Positions 1 through 9,016 of a DNA stretch of 18,881 bases are shown here, piece after piece. Origin of the DNA: Bacteroidales bacterium (GTDB lineage: Bacteria > Bacteroidota > Bacteroidia > Bacteroidales > UBA10428); the NCBI GenBank assembly GCA_016926235.1, contig JAFGOZ010000150.1:1-18881 (forward strand), written 5' to 3'. The notes beneath the pieces were generated by a model that worked only from the letters and a program-made list of their open reading frames with translations, searched no databases and had not been told where the DNA came from. Both the position numbers and the translations under genes were made by a program. Every line of letters begins with the position of its first letter. Position 1 is the stretch's first letter.

Positions 1-215
1 ACAACATCCCGGCTATCGGGTTTGTGAACGAAATGAAACTGTTCCACAAGGATGGAACAATCATCCCGTTCCAGGTTGAAATCTTAAAAATCTGGGTAAA
101 CGGCGGGTTGGAACTGGGCAACCACACGTATTCTCATCCCGACTGCAACAAGGCATCTTTTGCCGAATACGCTAAGCAACATTTTAATAATTTATTTCGC
201 ATTCAAAAAAAATAA
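1..215 (+). pseudogene. Polysaccharide deacetylase (NodB-like) fragment, truncated at 3' end
   Basis: An open frame runs in from the left edge (codons from base 3) and ends at 213-215. Its residues resemble the first part of a NodB-type polysaccharide deacetylase: a strand reading IPAIGFVNE, then a stretch ending in GLELGNHTYSHPD. The HTYSH segment is the family's metal-binding H-x-x-x-H motif, and family members use it to remove acetyl groups from cell-surface glycans. The recognisable homology stops near base 175. The last dozen residues (HFNNLFRIQKK) look like unrelated sequence read by chance, and the second half of the catalytic domain is absent. The gene therefore seems to have been cut off where the efflux locus begins. 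The 5' part lies outside the window, so it cannot be excluded that other lesions exist upstream. Confidence 0.6.
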
Positions 216-224
216 TTAGATTTG
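195..224 (+). promoter_or_regulatory. Candidate Bacteroidota promoter of the tetR-efflux locus
   Basis: TAGATTTG at 217-224 matches the Bacteroidota -7 consensus TAnnTTTG exactly. A -33-like TTTC (195-198) lies 18 bp upstream, one base from TTTG. Transcription would start near 230, about 30 bp before the tetR start codon. This is a motif match only. Confidence 0.45.
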
Positions 225-229
225 CAAAT

Positions 230-244
230 TCTAACACTGTTAGA
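230..244. promoter_or_regulatory. Perfect 15-bp palindrome, candidate TetR operator
   Basis: TCTAACA-C-TGTTAGA is a perfect inverted repeat with 7-bp arms and a single central base. It begins 5 bp after the candidate -7 box and would cover the transcription start. TetR-family proteins commonly bind such palindromes at their own promoter, so this is the likely autoregulatory site. A looser related inverted pair (TGTTA at 238-242, TAACA at 250-254) follows. Binding by the adjacent repressor is inferred. Confidence 0.5.
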
Positions 245-260
245 TAATATAACATTTCTA

Positions 261-836
261 ATGGGACACATAGAACGCAGACAAAAAGAAAGAGAGGGGA
301 TTCGTAAAAGCATCATGGATACTGCATTAGATATTGCGGTTTCAGAAGGTTGGCGTTCTGTTACAATCCGTAAAATTGCCGAAACAATTGAATATACACC
401 ACCGATAGTATATGAGCATTTTAAAAACAAGCAGGATCTTTTTAATGAACTGATCCTCATGGGGCATCGCATATTGCACAAAGGAGACGATCTGGCAAAA
501 CAATCCGGGTCTGACCCCAGAAAAATTTTGTTACTGCTATCTGTAAACCATTGGGACTTTGCCTTTAAACACAAAGAGCTTTATCAGCTCATGTTCAATT
601 TTAACAGACCCGTTCCAAATGATGAAATTGAGAAGCTTATTGCTCCGATTAAAGATTTGTTTTTTGAACTGACCAATAATAGAGAATTGGCAGAAGAACT
701 AATGTTTAACTGGATATGCTTATCGCATGGCTTCATTTTTATCACCATGCAGATGGGATTACCGTCAGGATTAATTGAAATCTCACCAAAGGATTTATTT
801 ATGAAAGCTGTTGAAAGATTTTTGATGAACATTTAG
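261..836 (+). CDS. TetR/AcrR-family transcriptional repressor
   Basis: A 191-residue protein from the ATG at 261. An in-frame TTG at 222 would start inside the -7 promoter motif and is unlikely. Residues about 12-62 form the TetR DNA-binding domain, with a helix-turn-helix around 36-56 (VTIRKIAETIEYTPPIVYEHF) and the typical following FKNKQDLF helix. The C-terminal part carries a WDFAFKHKELYQLMF segment like the ligand-binding domain of the TetR_C/WHG subgroup. It is the first gene of the efflux locus and ends 50 bp before the adaptor gene, on the same strand. It most likely represses itself and the pump genes through the palindrome at 230-244 and lets go when it binds a toxic ligand. The ligand cannot be predicted. 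Confidence 0.9.
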   Translation: MGHIERRQKEREGIRKSIMDTALDIAVSEGWRSVTIRKIAETIEYTPPIVYEHFKNKQDLFNELILMGHRILHKGDDLAKQSGSDPRKILLLLSVNHWDFAFKHKELYQLMFNFNRPVPNDEIEKLIAPIKDLFFELTNNRELAEELMFNWICLSHGFIFITMQMGLPSGLIEISPKDLFMKAVERFLMNI

Positions 837-886
837 TTTTTTTGCCTTTAACATAACATTGTAAGAATAATTAACGGTGATAGATT

Positions 887-1966
887 ATGAAACGAACGAT
901 GAAAATGAATACACTTTTTATTGGAAGCCTCGCTCTCGCCCTGCTGTTTCCATCATGCCAGAATAAGAGGTCAGAACAAATGCCGCCTGTTGAAGTAAAG
1001 TCGTATCCGGTTCAGTTACTTGAACCTCAAAATATAGAATTACAATCGGTTTTTCCTGCCATATTAAAAGGCCTGGAGGATGTTGAATTAAAGCCAAGAG
1101 TTGAAGGATTTATAGAGGCTGTATATATTGATGAAGGAACAGAAGTAAAAAAAGGGCAACCCTTGTTTAAAATCAATTCACCTTCTTCGATTAAAGCACT
1201 TGAGGAAGCCCAGGCTCAATATAATACGGCAAAACTCAATGTTGAAAGGATGCGTCCGCTTGCCGAAAAGAAAATTATCAGCAAAGTACAACTCGATTCC
1301 TACCAGAACGCTCTTGATGCTGCAAAAGCAGCACTTGAACAGGCCAAAGCAACATTAGGTTGGGTCACTGTTACCAGTCCGGTTGATGGTATAATCGGAA
1401 CAATTTCATACAGGCTTGGAAGTTTGGTTAACAGCAACAGTATCTTAACAACTGTCTCCAATACCTCAAAATTAGTCGCCTATTTTTCGATGAACGAAAA
1501 AGAGCTTTATGAATTTTTACTCAACCTGGAAGGCAAAACAAAAGATGAAAAAATCAACAGCATACCGGATGTGAAATTCAGAATGCCGAATGGAATCCTG
1601 TACGAAGAACCGGGTCGGATTGAAACCATATCCGGTATGGTGGACCCGGCTTCAGGGACTGTCAGTTTAAGAGCCTTTTTTCCTAATAAGAATGGAATAC
1701 TGCTTAGTGGAACAAGTGGCAATGTCATTGTTCCGAAATATATGAAAGAAGCATTGGTTATTTCTCAGAAATCAACCTTCAGCCAGCAGGATAAAATATT
1801 GGTTTACAAGGTACAAGCGGACTCCACTGTTCTTGATGCCATCAGGGTAAAATCAACGCCTGATGGTTTGCATTATGTGGTACTTGAGGGATTGGAGAGA
1901 GGTGATCAGATTGTAACGGATGGCATAGCGACATTACGAAACGGGCAAAGAATAAACATTCAATAA
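887..1966 (+). CDS. RND efflux periplasmic adaptor subunit (membrane fusion lipoprotein)
   Basis: A 359-residue HlyD/AcrA-type adaptor that links an inner-membrane RND pump to an outer-membrane channel. The N-terminus is a lipoprotein signal: a basic start, a hydrophobic stretch and a lipobox LFPSC with the acylated cysteine at residue 24, so it would be anchored to a membrane by lipid. The first lipoyl half lies at about 66-97 (VEGFIEAVYIDEGTEVKKGQ), a helical hairpin at 102-157 and the second lipoyl half at 160-195 (SPVDGIIGTISYRLGSLV). Beta-barrel and membrane-proximal domains follow, up to a C-terminal VTDGIATLRNGQ segment typical of the family. It lies between tetR and the pump gene, 16 bp from the latter. 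Start codons at residues 5 and 7 are possible alternatives. Confidence 0.95.
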   Translation: MKRTMKMNTLFIGSLALALLFPSCQNKRSEQMPPVEVKSYPVQLLEPQNIELQSVFPAILKGLEDVELKPRVEGFIEAVYIDEGTEVKKGQPLFKINSPSSIKALEEAQAQYNTAKLNVERMRPLAEKKIISKVQLDSYQNALDAAKAALEQAKATLGWVTVTSPVDGIIGTISYRLGSLVNSNSILTTVSNTSKLVAYFSMNEKELYEFLLNLEGKTKDEKINSIPDVKFRMPNGILYEEPGRIETISGMVDPASGTVSLRAFFPNKNGILLSGTSGNVIVPKYMKEALVISQKSTFSQQDKILVYKVQADSTVLDAIRVKSTPDGLHYVVLEGLERGDQIVTDGIATLRNGQRINIQ

Positions 1967-1982
1967 ATTAAGAGGAATAGGC

Positions 1983-4900
1983 ATGCTTAAAACATTTATA
2001 GAACGACCTGCTCTTTCAACGGTCATTTCAATAATTATTGTTGTATTGGGTATCATCGGCATTTATTCTTTGCCGATAGAACAATACCCCGACATTGCTC
2101 CCCCAACCATAAGGGTTTCGACTGTATACAGCGGAGCCAACGCAGATGCGGTATTGAATAGTGTTATTATTCCCCTCGAAGAACAAATAAATGGGGTAGA
2201 AGGAATGACCTATATGACATCTACAGCAACCAATGGGGGATCAGCTTCCATCAATGTTTATTTTGAACAAGGTAGTGACCCGGATATGGCAGCCGTTAAC
2301 GTACAAAACAGAGTTTCTCAGGCCTCTTCGTTATTGCCTTCTGAAGTAACCCAAAACGGTGTAACAGTTCAAAAACAACAAAACAGTAATATCATACTCA
2401 TTCAGCTTAAGTCAACAAACCCTGATTATGATGATAAATTCATTCAGAATTATGCGAATATAAATCTCATCCCTCAGTTAAAAAGAATCAAGGGTGTTGG
2501 TGATGCGCGCGCACTTGCATCAATTGATTATTCCATGCGGATATGGCTCAGGCCTGATATTATGAAGGCTTATAACCTTACCACCACTGAAGTAATATCA
2601 GCTTTACAGGATCAGAATATAGAAACCGCACCCGGAGAATTAGGGGTGCAAGGCAAACAATCCTTTCAATATGCATTAAGATACACAGGACGACTGAAAA
2701 CATCGGAAGCGTTTGAAAATATTATTATACGCTCTGACGATTCCCGGATTATTAGGTTAAAAGATATTGCAATGGTTGAATTGGGCGTACAAACTTATGC
2801 CATGCATACGCTGAGTGGTAATGACCAGGCAATACTTTTCGGAATTAGCCAGATTGCAGGCTCTAATGCAAGAGAAATCATTGAACAGGTTAAGCAGGCA
2901 GTCAGCGAAGCTTCCAAAAATTTTCCTCCCGGAATTGAATATGCCTATCACATGGACTCCAGTGAATTTTTAAATGCGTCAATTAACACAGTTCTCAAAA
3001 CACTAGTCGAAGCTTTCCTTTTGGTATTTCTTGTTGTTTTTATTTTCCTGCAAAGTTTCAGGGCAACGTTAATTCCCGCTGTTGCAGTTCCTGTTGCTAT
3101 AATAGGCACATTCTTCTTTCTATCGCTATTTGGATTTTCAATTAACCTGCTCACACTATTTGCCTTAATACTTGCAATAGGTATTGTAATCGACGATGCG
3201 ATTGTTGTTGTGGAGGCGGTACACGCAAAGTTGGACGCAGGGGAAAAGGATGCAAAAATAGCAACAATAGACGCTATGCGCGAAATTGCCCCCGCAATTG
3301 TTTCAATTACTCTTGTTATGGCTGCTGTATTTTTACCCGTAAGCTTCATTAGCGGAACAAGCGGTATGTTTTTCAAGCAGTTCGGACTCACCCTGGCAAT
3401 TGCCATCCTTCTTTCCGCTATCAATGCTTTAACGCTGAGCCCTGCTCTTTGTGCACTTTTCCTGAAACGCGACCCTATTCCGGAAATTAGAAGAAAAAAC
3501 AGCATCAAAAGATTTTTCTACCTTTTTAACATCGGCTTCAGTGCAATTACCAACAAGTATCGACTATCTGTCAAGTTCTTAAGTAAAAAAAGTCACCGAT
3601 GGATTTCTGTTGCTTTGGTGTTTCTATTTTCATTCATGCTCTTGGGATTAATGAAAATACTGCCAACCGGATTTATTCCTCAGGAAGATAGCGGTGGTGT
3701 TACAGGTATCATAACGCTAGCCCCGGGAACATCCCTTGAGAGGACAGATAGTCTGACCAAACAGGTAGTCAGGTTAGCCGAATCTATTCCAAATGTTGAA
3801 AATGTAACCAGTTCAACAGGTTTCAACTTCATTAACGGCTCAGGCAGTTCTTATGCCTTAATCATTATGAAAATGGAACCCTGGGATAAAAGAAAAATAA
3901 CTGTGAATGACGTTGCTGCAATATTAAAAAGTAAAACCGATTCAATAACAAATGCAACATTTATGTTTTCCGGAGCTCCTACTATCCAGGGATTCGGTAT
4001 CAGTAGTGGCGTAGAGATAAGGATGCAGGATAAAACCGGGGGGGATATGGATGATTTTTATTCGGTGACAACTGAATTTTTGAACAAACTTCAGAAACGC
4101 CCGGAAGTAATGGTGGCAATGACAACTTTTGACCCCAGGTTTCCACAAAAGCAAATTGAAGCAAACATTGCCAAAATAAAAGATGCCGGATTGACTTTGA
4201 AAGAAGTGATGACTTCACTACAAACCTATGTAGGGAGTATGTATATCTCAAATTTTAATTCGTATGGCAAGCAATACAGGGTAATTGTTCAGGCAGCCCC
4301 TGAATACCGGGCCAAATTGGAGGATTTACATGGTTTGACAGTTAAAACCGCAAACGGGACAATGGCTCCTATAACAGAATTTATTACAATAAAGGATATT
4401 ACAGGTGCTCAGGCTTTAACACGTTTTAATCTCTATACGTCAATGGAAGTAACCGTAATACCTGATTATTCTGCAGGTTACACTACCGGTGATGTTATCA
4501 GTGCTATGAAAGAGGTGGAATTACCTGAGGGATACACCTATGATTATTCCGGCATGACCCGTGAAGAAGTAAACAGCAGTAGCCAGACTATTCTCATTTT
4601 TGCATTAAGTTTAATATTTGTGTATTTGTTATTGGTGGCATTGTATGAAAGCTATATACTTCCTCTTGCAGTAATATTTTCATTACCGATAGGTCTCTCA
4701 GGAGTATTCCTCTTTGTTTTCATTTCTGTGATGAACGGGAGCGGCTTAAGCAACAATATTTATGTGCAAATTTCGCTTATCATGCTTATAGGCCTGCTGG
4801 CAAAGAATGCCATTCTGATAGTTGAATATGCAATACAACGCCGCCGGCAAGGCATGAGCATTACAAAAGCAGCTATTAGTGCTGTGGTAGCCCGATTGCG

Positions 4901-5132
4901 ACCCATATTGATGACTTCCTTTGCATTTATTTTCGGATTAATGCCATTGGCTGTTGCTCATGGTGTAGGAGCTGTCGGGAATAAGTCCATTGGTATCAGC
5001 GCAATAGGGGGGATGTTCATAGGGACAATTTTTGGCGTATTGGTTATCCCTGGTTTGTTTATTCTTTTCCAGAGCCTGCAGGAACGCTTAAGTAAGCATA
5101 AGATTGAGACTATCGATGATGTTGACGATTAA
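1983..5132 (+). CDS. RND multidrug efflux transporter, AcrB/MexB-like (HAE1 family)
   Basis: A 1049-residue inner-membrane proton/drug antiporter of normal family length. It opens with the usual FIERPALSTVISIIIVVLG first membrane helix and PIEQYPDIAPP motif. The periplasmic porter loop follows, then the helices around residues 335-490 with the proton-relay pair D404-D405 in GIVIDDAIVVVE. The second half repeats this layout: a helix near 560, a second large periplasmic loop, and a C-terminal helix bundle with K941 in LLAKNAILIVEYA, the lysine partner of the aspartates. All proton-pathway residues visible here are intact. AGAGGA at 1971-1976 sits 6 nt before the ATG as a clear ribosome-binding site. 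It acts with the adaptor upstream and the channel protein downstream. Substrates cannot be read from the sequence. Confidence 0.97.
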   Translation: MLKTFIERPALSTVISIIIVVLGIIGIYSLPIEQYPDIAPPTIRVSTVYSGANADAVLNSVIIPLEEQINGVEGMTYMTSTATNGGSASINVYFEQGSDPDMAAVNVQNRVSQASSLLPSEVTQNGVTVQKQQNSNIILIQLKSTNPDYDDKFIQNYANINLIPQLKRIKGVGDARALASIDYSMRIWLRPDIMKAYNLTTTEVISALQDQNIETAPGELGVQGKQSFQYALRYTGRLKTSEAFENIIIRSDDSRIIRLKDIAMVELGVQTYAMHTLSGNDQAILFGISQIAGSNAREIIEQVKQAVSEASKNFPPGIEYAYHMDSSEFLNASINTVLKTLVEAFLLVFLVVFIFLQSFRATLIPAVAVPVAIIGTFFFLSLFGFSINLLTLFALILAIGIVIDDAIVVVEAVHAKLDAGEKDAKIATIDAMREIAPAIVSITLVMAAVFLPVSFISGTSGMFFKQFGLTLAIAILLSAINALTLSPALCALFLKRDPIPEIRRKNSIKRFFYLFNIGFSAITNKYRLSVKFLSKKSHRWISVALVFLFSFMLLGLMKILPTGFIPQEDSGGVTGIITLAPGTSLERTDSLTKQVVRLAESIPNVENVTSSTGFNFINGSGSSYALIIMKMEPWDKRKITVNDVAAILKSKTDSITNATFMFSGAPTIQGFGISSGVEIRMQDKTGGDMDDFYSVTTEFLNKLQKRPEVMVAMTTFDPRFPQKQIEANIAKIKDAGLTLKEVMTSLQTYVGSMYISNFNSYGKQYRVIVQAAPEYRAKLEDLHGLTVKTANGTMAPITEFITIKDITGAQALTRFNLYTSMEVTVIPDYSAGYTTGDVISAMKEVELPEGYTYDYSGMTREEVNSSSQTILIFALSLIFVYLLLVALYESYILPLAVIFSLPIGLSGVFLFVFISVMNGSGLSNNIYVQISLIMLIGLLAKNAILIVEYAIQRRRQGMSITKAAISAVVARLRPILMTSFAFIFGLMPLAVAHGVGAVGNKSIGISAIGGMFIGTIFGVLVIPGLFILFQSLQERLSKHKIETIDDVDD

Positions 5133-5142
5133 TTCATACCCT

Positions 5143-6558
5143 ATGTACAAGATTCAATACAGCAAAATAAAACTACAGATACTGCTTTCTGCTATTCTTC
5201 TTTTGGGAATAACTTCGTGTCAAACCTATAAGCATTTGGGTGTTCCACCCTATGCTGACACAGATAGCATTTTCAGGGATGTGGTTAATAGCGACACAAC
5301 AACCATTGCAGATATTCCATGGGAAGAATATTTCACTGACCTAAAGTTACAGGCTCTAATTGCTGAGGGACTTGAACAAAATATCGACATGCGCATTGCA
5401 TTAACACGTCTTAAGCAGGCCGAAGCAAACCTTAGTATGGCAAGAGGAAACAGGCTGCCCGATGTTTCGGCAGGTTTTCAGATTGACCATATACGAACCA
5501 GTACCGGTGAAAATGGTCGCGATATCTTAGGATATACAACCAATCAAAATTCTCTCGGGTTCTCTGCATCTTGGGAAATTGACTTATGGGGTAAGCTTGC
5601 CAATATATCCAGGGCAAAATATGCTGGTTATCTGAATAGCTTCGAATACAAAAATTTAATTCAGACCGAACTCATTGCAAATGTTGCACATGCATATTAT
5701 AATTTACAGGCACTTGACAGACAATTACAAATAATTAATGAAACAATTGTTTTGTTGCAGGAAAGCGCTGAAACCATGGCAGCCTTAAAAGAAGCCGGAC
5801 AGCAAAACGAAGCAGCAGTTGAGCAAAGCAATGCCTTGTTATACAATGCGCAGCTTTCAATGCCGGAATTGGAAAGCCAAATACGGGAACAGGAAAATGC
5901 CATATGCCTGCTTCTTGGCAGAAAATCCGGGCATGTTGAAAGAACTCCTTTCGGGGAACAAAAAATTAACACAAACCTGAGTATTGGTATTCCTGCTCAG
6001 CTTCTGTCCCATCGTCCTGATGTAAAACAGGCCGAATTAAATGTCCTTGCAGCTTATGCCACCAGTAATGCGGCACGGGCAGGGTTTTACCCATCATTAA
6101 CCATAAGCTCTGTAAGCTTTGGATTGGCAGCAGGAGACTTTTCCGACTTTTTTAAACCTGAGAATATTGCGGCCAATATTGCTGCGGGACTGATTCAACC
6201 TGTTTTTAACAGGAGGCAATTAAAAGGCAACCTGAAAATTGCCGAAGCTCAACAGGAAGAAGCATTGTTAAATTTTCGAAATACTATCTTGCGTGCAGGT
6301 CAGGAAGTTTCCGATATATTGTACGCTTATGAATCATCAGTAAAAAAGAACTGGTTCAGGGAAAGACAAATCACTTCATTGACTAATGCTGTTGATTATT
6401 CAAAGGATTTACTCATTGCCGGCGAAGCCATCTATACTGAAGTTCTTATTGCTCAACAAAATTTACTGTCAGCCCAGTTAAATCAGGTTAATGATAAAAG
6501 GGAACAACTTACATTCAGTGTTAGTTTGTACAAGGCTTTGGGTGGTGGCACAAAATAA
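5143..6558 (+). CDS. Outer-membrane efflux channel lipoprotein, TolC/OprM-like (NodT family)
   Basis: A 471-residue protein that would form the outer-membrane exit duct of the pump. The ATG at 5143 is preferred because it gives a normal lipoprotein signal with lipobox GITSC (Cys26) and begins 10 nt after the pump stop codon. Upstream TTG/ATG codons at 5104-5118 would overlap the pump gene and extend the signal peptide needlessly. Two tandem outer-membrane-efflux repeats are visible: one around residues 80-260 (LEQNIDMRIALTRLKQAEA; WEIDLWGKL) and one around 280-465 (LLSHRPDVKQAELNVLAAYA; GLIQPVFNRRQLKGNL). The RPDV and AGFYPSLT segments are typical of the NodT/OprM group. It is the last gene of the efflux locus. 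Confidence 0.95.
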   Translation: MYKIQYSKIKLQILLSAILLLGITSCQTYKHLGVPPYADTDSIFRDVVNSDTTTIADIPWEEYFTDLKLQALIAEGLEQNIDMRIALTRLKQAEANLSMARGNRLPDVSAGFQIDHIRTSTGENGRDILGYTTNQNSLGFSASWEIDLWGKLANISRAKYAGYLNSFEYKNLIQTELIANVAHAYYNLQALDRQLQIINETIVLLQESAETMAALKEAGQQNEAAVEQSNALLYNAQLSMPELESQIREQENAICLLLGRKSGHVERTPFGEQKINTNLSIGIPAQLLSHRPDVKQAELNVLAAYATSNAARAGFYPSLTISSVSFGLAAGDFSDFFKPENIAANIAAGLIQPVFNRRQLKGNLKIAEAQQEEALLNFRNTILRAGQEVSDILYAYESSVKKNWFRERQITSLTNAVDYSKDLLIAGEAIYTEVLIAQQNLLSAQLNQVNDKREQLTFSVSLYKALGGGTK

Positions 6559-6839
6559 TTACACTCATCCGACAGCCAGAATAAGCCTGTTCTCAGGTAC
6601 AGCAATGCAATTCTTGCAACTTAACCTGTGGTTTAGACTTCTGATGCTAAGTTTTCGAGACTATTTGAAGATCAACATGTAAACATCTTATGCATACCCT
6701 GAGGTAAAAAGAATGTGATTTTTTTGACCATTTACAAATACTTTTAGTTATAACATTCAATTGCACCAGCGGTATATATTGAATCTTTTTTAAACAGATA
6801 CATTTGCCTTATAAGATAATTAAATTATGAAATTATATT
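6559..6839. other. Intergenic region after the efflux locus
   Basis: This 281-bp stretch contains no gene I can support. The short open frame across 6491-6682 overlaps the end of the channel gene and has no recognisable content. A tiny CCTG-TTCT-CAGG hairpin near 6588 is too weak to call a terminator. The 3' end carries the promoter candidate for the next gene. Confidence 0.5.
6779..6806 (+). promoter_or_regulatory. Candidate Bacteroidota promoter of the HAD phosphatase gene
   Basis: TACATTTG at 6799-6806 matches TAnnTTTG exactly. A TTG at 6779-6781 lies 17 bp upstream as a partial -33 element. The motif ends 33 bp before the start codon. Motif match only. Confidence 0.4.
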
Positions 6840-7496
6840 ATGGATAATGAAATAAAGGCTATAATCTTTGATATGGATGGAGTAATCATAGATACTGAGC
6901 AACTTTGGAAAAGAGCGGAACATAAGGTATTTTCTGCCATGGGTGTGAACGTGTCCCCTGAATTAAGCGAATTGACTGAATCCATGACAACAGCTGAGGT
7001 TACCGAATTCTGGTACGAAAGACAACCATGGAAAAATAAGACTTTGAAAGAGGTAGAAAATGAAGTTATAGACTATGTTAATCTTATGATTGAGCTGGAA
7101 GGTGTTGAGATAAAAGGGATTAGAGAGATTCTGCTAGAAATAAAAAATCGCAGCTACAAAATTGGATTAGCCACTAATTCTCCCTGTAAGCTAATTCCGG
7201 TTGTATTAAAGAAACTTAATCTTGAAGATTTCTTCGATGCCTTTGTTTCAGCGGAAAACGAAATAAAAGGCAAACCTGATCCCTCGATATATTTATCAGT
7301 TGCCAAAGGGTTAAAAATATCTCCGGAATCATGCCTCGTTTTTGAAGATTCGTATTCCGGCCTGATGGCGGCAAGAAGCGCAGGTATGAAAACATTAGCT
7401 ATCATCCCAGAGGATAAATTGGGTGATTCAAGGTTTGAAATCGCTGATATAAAAATTTGCAATTATTCACAATTCGATATTTCGCTTATAATTTAA
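6840..7496 (+). CDS. HAD-superfamily sugar-phosphate phosphatase, HxpB/YniC-like
   Basis: A 218-residue haloacid-dehalogenase-fold hydrolase of usual length for the beta-phosphoglucomutase-like subfamily. Motif I is FDMDGV with nucleophile Asp11 and acid/base Asp13. Motif II lies in LATNSP (Thr112-Ser114), motif III is Lys145 in KGKPDP, and motif IV is VFEDS with Glu169-Asp170. The helical cap (about 17-85) contains WYERQPW, which closely recalls the WYARQPW segment I remember from E. coli hexitol phosphatase HxpB (YniC), which dephosphorylates sugar or sugar-alcohol phosphates in the cytosol. That makes a sugar-phosphate phosphatase the best guess; the exact substrate is uncertain. It appears to be transcribed alone and converges on the next gene. 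Confidence 0.88.
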   Translation: MDNEIKAIIFDMDGVIIDTEQLWKRAEHKVFSAMGVNVSPELSELTESMTTAEVTEFWYERQPWKNKTLKEVENEVIDYVNLMIELEGVEIKGIREILLEIKNRSYKIGLATNSPCKLIPVVLKKLNLEDFFDAFVSAENEIKGKPDPSIYLSVAKGLKISPESCLVFEDSYSGLMAARSAGMKTLAIIPEDKLGDSRFEIADIKICNYSQFDISLII

Positions 7497-7561
7497 ACTG
7501 TATGAGATAATTACACTGGTCAGGCAGTTGACTCGATTGTGTTCGGTTGTTATTTTTATTT

Positions 7562-7933
7562 TTATTCAAATTCGATTAATTCAATCGGGGCACCATTATG
7601 TTCAATCATTGCAACTCTTGTGCCTTCACCTGGAGAATTCGGAGGCGTTAGTAAATTAAATTCCCGTCTTGCAAGCTCAAAGTCTAAATCATCAACTTCA
7701 AAGGCTATGTGCGGTACATTTTTTATCAAGTCGTTAATAGGACTATCCTTATCAAACCTCATCCATTCAATACCATAGGGACTTGTGTCGAATCCGGAAA
7801 CGTAAAATTTAAACTGAGGCAAATATCTTTCACCAATAATCGTCTTATCCGTTGGTATGCCTATATGATGATAGCGCCAACCCCATTCTGATATAGCTAA
7901 TGGGGGGTCGCTATCCAGTCTTTTTATGCTCAT
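7562..7933 (-). CDS. VOC/glyoxalase-fold small protein
   Basis: A 123-residue protein with the vicinal-oxygen-chelate layout. One half begins with YHHIGIPT (His22-His23). The central VPHIAFEVDDLDFEL segment (His75) is followed by a C-terminal strand ending GAPIELIEFE (Glu118). These histidines and the late glutamate sit where metal ligands occur in glyoxalase/dioxygenase-like proteins. It is shorter than glyoxalase I and no specific reaction can be assigned. The gene points toward the HAD gene with 65 bp between the two stop codons, and it has no close partner on its own strand. Confidence 0.75.
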   Translation of the reverse strand: MSIKRLDSDPPLAISEWGWRYHHIGIPTDKTIIGERYLPQFKFYVSGFDTSPYGIEWMRFDKDSPINDLIKNVPHIAFEVDDLDFELARREFNLLTPPNSPGEGTRVAMIEHNGAPIELIEFE

Positions 7934-8159
7934 TTTTGATGTGTATCTGGTCTTTTAACAATTGAACACAACGAATATGTAAATCTTAATGGTATTTATT
8001 TCGTTACTAGCAAGCCTAAATTAACCCAATCATTATTATAATCTATCTCTCCCCGTTACTTTTTCCTTAAAGTACACTTTTTGATACCGAAAACATGGAT
8101 CCTAGGGTTTAAAATGAAGCTAATTAATAAGAAAGCCCTGAGAAAGCCGGATTTTGTTA
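7934..8159. other. Intergenic region upstream of the VOC gene
   Basis: This 226-bp AT-rich gap separates the VOC gene start from the end of the DUF3037-like gene. It must hold the VOC promoter on the - strand, but I see no consensus motif, and no convincing terminator for the unit to its right. Confidence 0.4.
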
Positions 8160-9014
8160 TTAAATTGTTATGAACTTTTTGGAACCGCTCTTTTCAATAT
8201 ATTCGGCTACTTCGTCTGTATCGTCTGAAGTTATTAATTTAATTTTATTTAACGATTTTACCTTTTCCCATAGTAAGTGCTCCTTTGAACTTCTTTCCGG
8301 TTCATCAGCTATTAAATAAAAACTATTATCAGTCTCTTTATTGTATTTTTTTTCTATCTCAGTAATCAACGTAATATAATCGGATACCTGGGTATGTATG
8401 GTTTTTTCGGTCTTATTAAAGTATAACGACTTAGCACCGGTAAATGCTCCATTTAAACCAATACAATCCATTTCAAATCGAAAATAAAGGCTTGGAATTA
8501 TCTTATCATCAAAACAGATATTTGTATGTACCCTTTCTTTTACCCTTGACACCAAATTAGTCTCAATTTTTTCAATAAATATTGTTTCCTTGTTATCAGC
8601 AACTTTCGATCCTATTTGAATCTCAGAGTCGACAAATAAGCAAAATAGTTTTTCAACATTTTCAGGCGTAACCGTATCGAAAAGGTCAATAGGTTCTGTA
8701 AATTGAATCAAATTGTTGCTATATCTGCTCAGGTATCCGAAGTATTCGGAACTAAATAAATGATTATATTCAAACAGCAATGTCTTATTTTCAACTATAA
8801 GTTTATTAGCCTCATAAGCTTTATTTGCTATTTGTTTAATAATATAATCTACAAGGGCTGAGTTTTCAGTTAAAAGAGTATGTGCAGTCTTAATCTTATT
8901 TTCTGACACTCTGAAGAAAACTCCCGATTGGTCAGCCACAACAATCCCAATGGTAAGCGAATCACCGGCAGATGGATTGGGCGAAACTTTTATTAAACTA
9001 TAAAATGCTTTCAT
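8160..9014 (-). CDS. DUF3037-like protein, partner of HipA-like kinase
   Basis: A 284-residue protein whose opening, FYSLIKVSPNPSAGDSLTIGIVVAD, resembles the start of DUF3037 proteins (a strand YxLIxYxPxxxxGExxNIGVVL). Members of that family are often encoded next to HipA-like proteins. The rest is a mix of charged helices and strands without a catalytic motif I can name. It has no signal peptide or membrane segment and is probably cytoplasmic. The start lies 2 nt after the stop of the HipA-like gene, so the two are almost certainly co-translated. It is longer than the core DUF3037 domain, so the C-terminal half (about 130-284) may be a separate domain. The molecular role is unknown. Confidence 0.6.
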   Translation of the reverse strand: MKAFYSLIKVSPNPSAGDSLTIGIVVADQSGVFFRVSENKIKTAHTLLTENSALVDYIIKQIANKAYEANKLIVENKTLLFEYNHLFSSEYFGYLSRYSNNLIQFTEPIDLFDTVTPENVEKLFCLFVDSEIQIGSKVADNKETIFIEKIETNLVSRVKERVHTNICFDDKIIPSLYFRFEMDCIGLNGAFTGAKSLYFNKTEKTIHTQVSDYITLITEIEKKYNKETDNSFYLIADEPERSSKEHLLWEKVKSLNKIKLITSDDTDEVAEYIEKSGSKKFITI

Positions 9015-9016
9015 AA

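Noticed and set aside
203..574. 123-codon frame on the - strand opposite tetR
   Set aside because: It is the antisense of a clear TetR gene and has no recognisable domain.
2948..3508. 186-codon frame on the - strand inside the RND pump gene
   Set aside because: Antisense to the conserved membrane-helix region; its low-complexity Ala/Ile/Thr content reflects the opposite strand.
6491..6682. 63-codon + frame spanning the end of the channel gene
   Set aside because: It overlaps a well-supported gene and shows no family resemblance.
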